Of a stretch of 8,216 nucleotides of DNA, positions 4,347-8,216 are shown piece after piece. Made by a program: the position numbers and the translations under genes. Position 1 is the first letter of the stretch. Each line of letters begins with the position of its first letter. This DNA comes from PXAH01 sp964605645 (GTDB taxonomy: Bacteria > Omnitrophota > Gorgyraeia > Duberdicusellales > 4484-171): NCBI GenBank assembly GCA_964605645.1, contig CAZSDJ010000057.1, positions 1 to 8,216 of the forward strand, read 5' to 3'. The notes under the pieces are model-generated. The model was not told the DNA's origin. It ran no database searches and worked only from the letters and a program-made list of their open reading frames with translations.

Positions 4347-6451
4347 AGAATTAAGTATTGTGTCCCCTGAATTAAACATGGAGCAATCGCCTGATAGGAA
4401 ACTGGATTTTCATGTGTACCTAAATCATCAGGCATTTGAGGCAATTCTTTTAAGTCCATTTTTGCTGTTTCAAAAAAAAGTAATAAATCGACCGTTAACT
4501 GCTCTAATTTTTGGGAAAGATTATTAGCCAAATCTTCAGATGCGCCTGTTCTGCTTTCTAAACACTTGTATAGATTGTATTGTAAAACAATAAGAGCATT
4601 AGAAGCGTCATGAAAAAAGATGCTCAATCCCGCATCTCTAATAACTAATCTTGCTACAATAGTAGATGTGTCTATCTCATCCACTACTAGATTTTTTAAA
4701 CTGATAATGTAATTTACCAATGCCAAAGCTCTCTCAACCTCATTATCTGCGTGAATAGTAGGTTTTTTCGGCCAGTCTATTTCCTCCGCAAGAGCGGATT
4801 TAGCGGAGGTGGTATTGACAAAAATAACGTTTTTGCCGATATGTGAAAAGGGGACAGCGGCCTTTTCCTCTTCCCCCTGAATCCAGCAAATCTGCATCTC
4901 ATCATTAATTTGAAGGTTATCTCTATGCAGTTGTTCATGCTGGTTTACTAATTCTTTTGCTTTAGCAGATAAATATTTATAGGCAAGATGGGTGCTGTAA
5001 GGGGTAGCTATATAGGTATTTTCATTCCAGTCAGGTGGCGCATTCAGGCCATGGAATTCTTCATTCCACTTCTTAAAAGCATTTTCAATATCTTCGGCTA
5101 ATCTCTCAAACATCCCGGCTGCGGCTTCGTTGCCTTCAGCCTTAAACATCTTGGCAGCCTGCCGGCAAATGCGAATGGTTAGAGTAAAATTGTTAACATC
5201 TTTATCATCAGCAGAATTAACTTCTTCTGAAAATAGGTGTCTGTCCCTATTTTTAATTAATACCGAGCGGTAATCGACTCCGAGGTCAACTATCCAGATA
5301 GCATCTATACGTTCAACGTTTCGTCCGTCGTCCGTCACTTGCCCTCTGAAGCCTTGGCGTAGGAGGGTCCGTCGTCCCTCGGAGACAGGGGGGCCGCGCA
5401 GACCCTTAGCAGATAGCAGCTTCCTTGCTTTAGGAAGTGCTCTCTTAAAGGCCGGCATAATTTTGCCCTCTAGCTCTTCTGTTACATCAGCATGACCTGC
5501 AGCTTTGATTGCTTTTCTCATCTGCTCTCTAGTGCCTTGGTAAGCGCCGTTGTCGCCTTGGGATTGCGGAAAATCTTGACTTTCAAGAGGAAATATAGTA
5601 TTATTTAAATAACTGAATAAGGAGGTTAAGATGCCGAAATACGAATTTTCAGTACTTATAGAACAAGATGAAGACGGTATATTAATTGGTACTGTTCCTG
5701 ATCTAAAAGGATGCCATACCCAGGCAAAAACTTTGCCTACCTTGCTTAAACGCATAAAGGAAGCTATATTGCTCTGCCTTGAAGTCGAAAAAGAAATCCC
5801 CCGCCTTAAATTTGTTGGCCTCCAGGAAGTAGAAGTCAATAAATGAAATTGATTCCTCTTAAACCTTCCAAAGTTATCAAAATTCTTAAAAAACTTGGCT
5901 TTGAACCAATTAGGCAAAAAGGAAGCCATATTTTCTTTAAACACCCTAACGGAAGATGCACGGTAGTGCCTTTTCACAAAGGAGAAGAAATTGGAAAAGG
6001 CCTCCTTAAAAAAATTCTGCAAGATATTGAAGTAGATTGGAATACTTTTATTAAATCCAAATAATTTTTCTAAATGGTACCTGTTTTTATCTAAACTCTC
6101 TACCTGCATCCGGCAGATGCGCAGCTCATAAGCTTTTTTGGTTTCATTGGATCTTTGGGGGTGTTTTAGGTGAAGGGATTCGTGTTTTTGGACTTCTTCT
6201 TTGGCTTCAGCGGATAAGTATTTAAAAGCCTCGTGATTCTTTATTTCTTTACTTCCCTGCCTCTCTACTTCTTTACCTCTTTGCTCCCCTGCTTCTTCTT
6301 CAACCCAGGCAATTTTTTCATCTTTATACCCTGCAGGCGGTGCATTTATACCGTTTGCATTTTTATTCCATTCAGTAAAAGCATTTTCAATATCTTTGGC
6401 TAATTGCTCAAACATCCTGGCTGCTTCTTTGTTGCCTTCGGCCCTAAACAT
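4343..6451 (-). CDS. multi-module protein with two HExxH modules, open across hicBA
   Basis: The frame is open from 6556; the first ATG is at 6451 (702 residues). Counting from it, residues 1-116 are module copy 1 (HESLH at 90-94, ending YELRICRMQ). Residues about 117-293 are antisense to the hicBA cassette. Residues 294-400 are a basic linker (EQMRKAIKAAGHADVTEELE). Residues 401-526 are module copy 2 (NRDRHLFSEE, ICRQAAKMFKAEGN, HEQLH at 505-509, ending ICWIQG). Residues 527-690 form a mostly helical end with FHDASNALIVLQ at 613-624, recalling the H-box of histidine kinases but without an ATPase domain. It stops in a REP-like sequence. No ribosome site is seen at 6451, so the true start may be further upstream or lost. 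Confidence 0.5.
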   Translation of the reverse strand: MFRAEGNKEAARMFEQLAKDIENAFTEWNKNANGINAPPAGYKDEKIAWVEEEAGEQRGKEVERQGSKEIKNHEAFKYLSAEAKEEVQKHESLHLKHPQRSNETKKAYELRICRMQVESLDKNRYHLEKLFGFNKSIPIYFNILQNFFKEAFSNFFSFVKRHYRASSVRVFKENMASFLPNWFKAKFFKNFDNFGRFKRNQFHLLTSTSWRPTNLRRGISFSTSRQSNIASFMRLSKVGKVFAWVWHPFRSGTVPINIPSSSCSISTENSYFGILTSLFSYLNNTIFPLESQDFPQSQGDNGAYQGTREQMRKAIKAAGHADVTEELEGKIMPAFKRALPKARKLLSAKGLRGPPVSEGRRTLLRQGFRGQVTDDGRNVERIDAIWIVDLGVDYRSVLIKNRDRHLFSEEVNSADDKDVNNFTLTIRICRQAAKMFKAEGNEAAAGMFERLAEDIENAFKKWNEEFHGLNAPPDWNENTYIATPYSTHLAYKYLSAKAKELVNQHEQLHRDNLQINDEMQICWIQGEEEKAAVPFSHIGKNVIFVNTTSAKSALAEEIDWPKKPTIHADNEVERALALVNYIISLKNLVVDEIDTSTIVARLVIRDAGLSIFFHDASNALIVLQYNLYKCLESRTGASEDLANNLSQKLEQLTVDLLLFFETAKMDLKELPQMPDDLGTHENPVSYQAIAPCLIQGTQYLIL
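4348..4375 (+). repeat. REP-like sequence, second copy
   Basis: On the plus strand this reads GAATTAAGTATTGTGTCCCC then TGAATTAA, matching the motif at 886-912 (minus strand) at nearly every position. It overlaps the end of the 737-codon minus frame, which ends LIQGTQYLIL, and lies directly upstream of the transposase remnant's promoter. Confidence 0.55.
5230..5253. repeat. perfect hairpin repeat before HExxH module copy 2
   Basis: AAAATAGG (5230-5237), an 8-nt loop TGTCTGTC, and CCTATTTT (5246-5253) form a perfect inverted repeat. On the minus strand it is translated as KNRDRHLF in frame within the large protein. The same hairpin precedes copy 1 (6532-6555), and a decayed one precedes copy 3. 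Confidence 0.75.
5323..5377. repeat. short dispersed GC-rich repeat-like element
   Basis: An 11-bp direct repeat GTCCGTCGTCC (5323-5333 and 5367-5377) flanks an imperfect hairpin in which CCCTC and GAGGG are the outer arms and GCC-TT-GGC the inner part. On the minus strand, in a frame other than the host one, the core would read SYAKASEGK, a peptide I associate with short dispersed repeats of candidate-phylum genomes. It sits inside the linker of the 737-codon minus frame without breaking it. Confidence 0.4.
5569..5633 (+). repeat. promoter-leader module, copy 2
   Basis: Partner of 2418-2482: 61 of 65 bases are identical, including the -35, the spacer, the -10 and the Shine-Dalgarno sequence through the ATG. 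Here it drives hicB. The sequence immediately upstream of 5569 is unlike the flank of copy 1, which places the edge of the shared unit close to the -35 box. Confidence 0.8.
5576..5604 (+). promoter_or_regulatory. sigma70 cassette promoter 5
   Basis: The -35 TTGACT (5576-5581) and -10 TATTAT (5599-5604) are separated by 17 bp, and the stretch is identical to promoter 3. Predicted transcription starts near 5611, followed by AAGGAGG (5619-5625) and the hicB ATG at 5631. Confidence 0.8.
5631..5846 (+). CDS. hicB: HicB antitoxin, second system
   Basis: The 71-residue product has the HicB core: YEFSVLIEQDEDGILIGTVP, DLKGCHTQAKTLPTLLKRIK, then an EAILLCLEVEKE helix and a short C-terminal strand. 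Like the first HicB it lacks a visible DNA-binding tail. It is strongly diverged from the HicB at 1838, so the two modules were acquired separately. AAGGAGG is 5 nt upstream of the ATG. It overlaps hicA by ATGA at 5843-5846. It is one base out of phase with the open minus frame, the same relative phase as the first hicB. Confidence 0.9.
   Translation: MPKYEFSVLIEQDEDGILIGTVPDLKGCHTQAKTLPTLLKRIKEAILLCLEVEKEIPRLKFVGLQEVEVNK
5843..6064 (+). CDS. hicA: HicA mRNA interferase toxin, second system
   Basis: The 73-residue product has the HicA pattern: KPSKVIKILKKLGFEPIRQK, then GSHIFFKHPNGRCTVVPFHK with catalytic His29, and a C-terminal helix GKGLLKKILQDIEVDWNTFIK. It appears complete and active, and forms a coupled operon with hicB. 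Its codons are exactly back-to-back with the open minus frame of 4343-6556, and none of its seven leucines or three serines uses TTA, CTA or TCA. About 40 bp after its stop the host sequence for CRMQ begins on the minus strand. Confidence 0.92.
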   Translation: MKLIPLKPSKVIKILKKLGFEPIRQKGSHIFFKHPNGRCTVVPFHKGEEIGKGLLKKILQDIEVDWNTFIKSK

Positions 6452-6531
6452 CTCTGCAGCCTGCCGGCAGATGCGAATGGTTAAAGTAGAATTGTTAACA
6501 TCTTTATCATCAGCAGAATTAGCTTCTTCCG

Positions 6532-6555
6532 AAAATAGGTGTCTGTCCCTATTTT
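6532..6555. repeat. perfect hairpin repeat before HExxH module copy 1
   Basis: AAAATAGG (6532-6539), loop TGTCTGTC, CCTATTTT (6548-6555), identical to 5230-5253. It is followed on the plus side by a partial second unit (CTATGTCCCTATTTTTC, 6557-6573). The end of the methyltransferase-like minus frame (TAG at 6567-6565) lies in this partial unit, so repeat insertion probably ended that gene. Confidence 0.75.
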
Positions 6556-6564
6556 TCTATGTCC

Positions 6565-8216
6565 CTATTTTTCTAAGTCTGTAAGGTGTCTTAGCGGTAT
6601 ATGGATAAATCTGGACATATAACGGAAGGTTGGGTCTCCGTAGGGACGGCCCAACCAGCTCAGGCGGAATTCCTCTCTTGTAAAGCGCGCCTGCCCAAAA
6701 TCTCTCTCTATTATCCTCAGAGAGATAAGTACGGCGTCCGCGCATCTGTCGACCATCTCTTTAAATTTTAAAAGCCTGAAAAAATTGACCGCGATGAATA
6801 TAACGCTGATTATGACTCCTGATACACCCTCATAAAACAGGGACAGACACAGGTTTATTACCCATTTCGCCAGAGAATACAATATATACGGCGCCTCGAG
6901 CATGGTAGTGATTAACTCTCCCAATAACGGTATTCTGCCTAAGGCGGGCACGGCGTTATGTATTGTCTTTTCGTGGCTTACTATGAGAAGCGGCTGAAGG
7001 TATGGCGGGAGTCCTCTGGCTATTTTCTCGTTTAGGTTTGTGATGTTTCCGGATGGGTCTCTTTCGGCGATTTTCCAAAATCTTGTCGGAGGGGCTTTAT
7101 TCTTCAGTTCGTCTATCAGTTCGAACTTCCCGAATACGCCTGAGTACGCGAGTAAAAACATTAACAGTTGAGCAAGGTAAATACCACCCGATACAGCCAA
7201 AACGATTACGCCTAAGGGGCCGTCCAATAAGTAAAAAGCCAATGCCATCCAGGCCGCCGCGGCCAGAGAGGTGAATACAAGCGATTTGGGCTGGGTTTCA
7301 TTGGATTCTTGCGTGATGTCCTTCTCCGCGGCGCCGTGGGTGGGGGGTTTTCCGTGTGAAGAATGGTCGCTGTTCCCTTCTTGCCTTTTTCTGGGAGCAG
7401 GCGCCGCCGCGGACGGTGGCGCAGTCTGATTCCTGAACAACATATATTCTTCATAACCTACCTTCGGGAATCCGCCTCCCTTCAATCTTTGCTTCAAACT
7501 TAAATTTTCGGGCGGACAATAGGCTGCTATCAACTGAAGGCCTTCCCAGAATGCATCGTTTGCAGGGGGCGTAGCGGCTTCCACATAGATATACCCGCCG
7601 GCTCTTGTGTGCACGAGGACATTTTCATAAAAAGCGGTATCATATGGCGGACGGGTTAACGCACCGCTATATCCCGGAACCTTTACGATAGTTAAATCGC
7701 TTATCCCTCTTAGAGAATCCGCCTGTTTCGTATAATCATCGTAATGGAAATAGAATCTGATTTCTCTCTTTGTGTTTTTATCATAACATTCTATTAGATA
7801 ACAATCTCCCGGCACGGGTTGCGGTATCCTAATTTTTCCGTTCGGAACAGCGTTAACTTTGTTTATTCTTTCATCTATAGAAACGATTTCGATGTTCTCT
7901 GACGACCCAAGCCACTTTAGGAAATTATATATTATCCCTTGAATCGTAAATTGTTCTTCGTTATCTATTAAGTGAATTTCCTGAACCTTGGGCAAATTTT
8001 TCAATACATCGGCTATAAACAGCAAATCTATCCCGCAAGCTGGATAAAGGACCGTCCTGACTTCGGATGCTGGAATACGGCTCCATCTATCCGCGAAAGG
8101 TGTCTGCTCAATATGCTGTAATGATTGAACTACCCGGCGAAATGCGATTGCTCGCTCTTTATCATAAAACAGGGACAGACACAGGTTTATTACCCATTTC
8201 GCCAGAGAATACAATA
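6565..8216 (-). CDS. methyltransferase-like and membrane protein (partial, right edge)
   Basis: The frame is open to the window edge, so the true N-terminus is not seen. Counting from 8214, residues 20-262 look like a Rossmann-type, possibly SAM-dependent methyltransferase fold: VLYPACGIDLLFIADVL (55-71) resembles motif I, HLIDNEE (81-87) supplies the acidic residue after strand 2, and AGGYIYVEA (205-213) a later strand. Residues 264-308 are a Pro/Ala/His-rich linker. Hydrophobic segments near 311-331, 334-357 and 461-480 suggest membrane anchoring. Residues 414-419 read HEKTIH, which is not HExxH. It ends LEK at a repeat. Residues 2-17 repeat exactly at 446-461 because of a 55-bp DNA repeat. 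Catalytic function is unproven. Confidence 0.6.
   Translation of the reverse strand, partial: LYSLAKWVINLCLSLFYDKERAIAFRRVVQSLQHIEQTPFADRWSRIPASEVRTVLYPACGIDLLFIADVLKNLPKVQEIHLIDNEEQFTIQGIIYNFLKWLGSSENIEIVSIDERINKVNAVPNGKIRIPQPVPGDCYLIECYDKNTKREIRFYFHYDDYTKQADSLRGISDLTIVKVPGYSGALTRPPYDTAFYENVLVHTRAGGYIYVEAATPPANDAFWEGLQLIAAYCPPENLSLKQRLKGGGFPKVGYEEYMLFRNQTAPPSAAAPAPRKRQEGNSDHSSHGKPPTHGAAEKDITQESNETQPKSLVFTSLAAAAWMALAFYLLDGPLGVIVLAVSGGIYLAQLLMFLLAYSGVFGKFELIDELKNKAPPTRFWKIAERDPSGNITNLNEKIARGLPPYLQPLLIVSHEKTIHNAVPALGRIPLLGELITTMLEAPYILYSLAKWVINLCLSLFYEGVSGVIISVIFIAVNFFRLLKFKEMVDRCADAVLISLRIIERDFGQARFTREEFRLSWLGRPYGDPTFRYMSRFIHIPLRHLTDLEK
6830..6884. repeat. 55-bp direct repeat, internal copy
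   Basis: Identical to 8162-8216. It contains AGGGACAGACAC, the core also seen in the hairpin repeats at 5230 and 6532. On the minus strand it encodes YSLAKWVINLCLSLFY within the membrane protein. Confidence 0.9.
8162..8216. repeat. 55-bp direct repeat, terminal copy
   Basis: The window ends exactly with this copy of 6830-6884; the base before each copy differs (C at 6829, A at 8161). The spacing of 1,332 bp is 444 codons, so the minus frame is kept. A 55-bp overlap at a sequence end is what a de Bruijn assembly with k=55 leaves at an unresolved repeat. Confidence 0.85.

Larger units (their letters stand above)
4163..4375 (-). mobile_element. remnant of a REP-associated (RAYT, Y1) transposase element
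   Basis: Read on the minus strand, a REP-like motif (4375-4348) is followed by a consensus promoter, then an ATG at 4312 opening MPRIARLIAEG before a TAG at 4279-4277. That peptide matches the usual start of RAYT Y1 transposases (MPR.AR....G, normally followed by the YPHHV/ITQRG region). A shifted frame then reads SERPRIKRRYNKKSLKTYKS, a basic tail of the type seen at RAYT C-termini. It ends at the GGGGACAGACACCTATTTTC repeat. The catalytic core (HUH motif and tyrosine) is absent, so this is an internally deleted, immobile copy. It separates the minus frames at 4343 and 4186. Confidence 0.5.

Noticed and set aside
4306..4527. Plus-strand 73-codon frame
   Set aside because: It crosses the transposase remnant and a REP-like sequence and has no ribosome site or family resemblance.
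6980..6995. HEKTIH in the membrane protein as a zinc-peptidase site
   Set aside because: The spacing is HExxxH rather than HExxH, and no other peptidase feature is seen.
7053..7454. Arg/Pro-rich frames on both strands
   Set aside because: Both overlap the much longer membrane-protein frame and are explained by its Pro/Ala/His-rich linker.
1..8216. CRISPR array, tRNA or rRNA
   Set aside because: No regularly spaced repeats, no tRNA-like cloverleaf or CCA-type end, and no recognisable rRNA stretches were found.

Overview
This window looks like a contig from an uncultured bacterium. The gene content fits a candidate-phylum genome such as Omnitrophota: mosaic large proteins, many small toxin-antitoxin modules and REP-like repeats. 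That assignment rests on general resemblance only.

Plus strand: small two-gene stress or addiction modules lie one after another. They are BrnT-BrnA (70-618); a DUF5678-like gene with a stub of an aspartic protease (1253-1542); DUF433 with a 14-codon stub of a DUF5615 toxin (1555-1833); HicB-HicA (1838-2295); a second DUF433 with a toxin stub (2480-2856); a DUF5678-like gene with an intact retropepsin-like aspartic protease (3079-3703); and a second HicB-HicA pair (5631-6064). Five near-consensus sigma70 promoters, all with exactly 17-bp spacers, precede them. Four share a TTGACT/TATTAT core, and two share an almost identical 65-bp leader up to the start codon although one drives DUF433 and the other HicB.

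Minus strand: long open frames run under these modules. One is stop-free for 1,084 codons (3252 to 1, running off the left edge). The same frame continues upstream to 4186 with a single TAA at 3253-3255. Another is open for 737 codons (6556-4343), and a third runs from 6565 off the right edge. Host-like protein segments alternate with stretches that are antisense to the plus-strand modules, always in the same minus frame. Plus genes whose codons are exactly back-to-back with that frame almost completely avoid TTA, CTA and TCA, the triplets that would be stops on the other strand; plus genes in another phase use them freely. I read this as modules nested antisense and in frame within large host genes, with the host frame kept open by selection.

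The host protein segments include three copies of an unrecognised module ending in HExxH and, in two copies, YELRICRMQ. Two copies carry different cassettes just after that point. There is also a methyltransferase-like plus membrane protein at the right end. REP-like sequences, a short hairpin repeat at the start of each module copy, and a collapsed RAYT-type transposase remnant (4163-4375) mark the junctions. The right end of the window is an exact 55-bp repeat of 6830-6884, which looks like an assembly-graph break and may hide a tandem 444-codon repeat.
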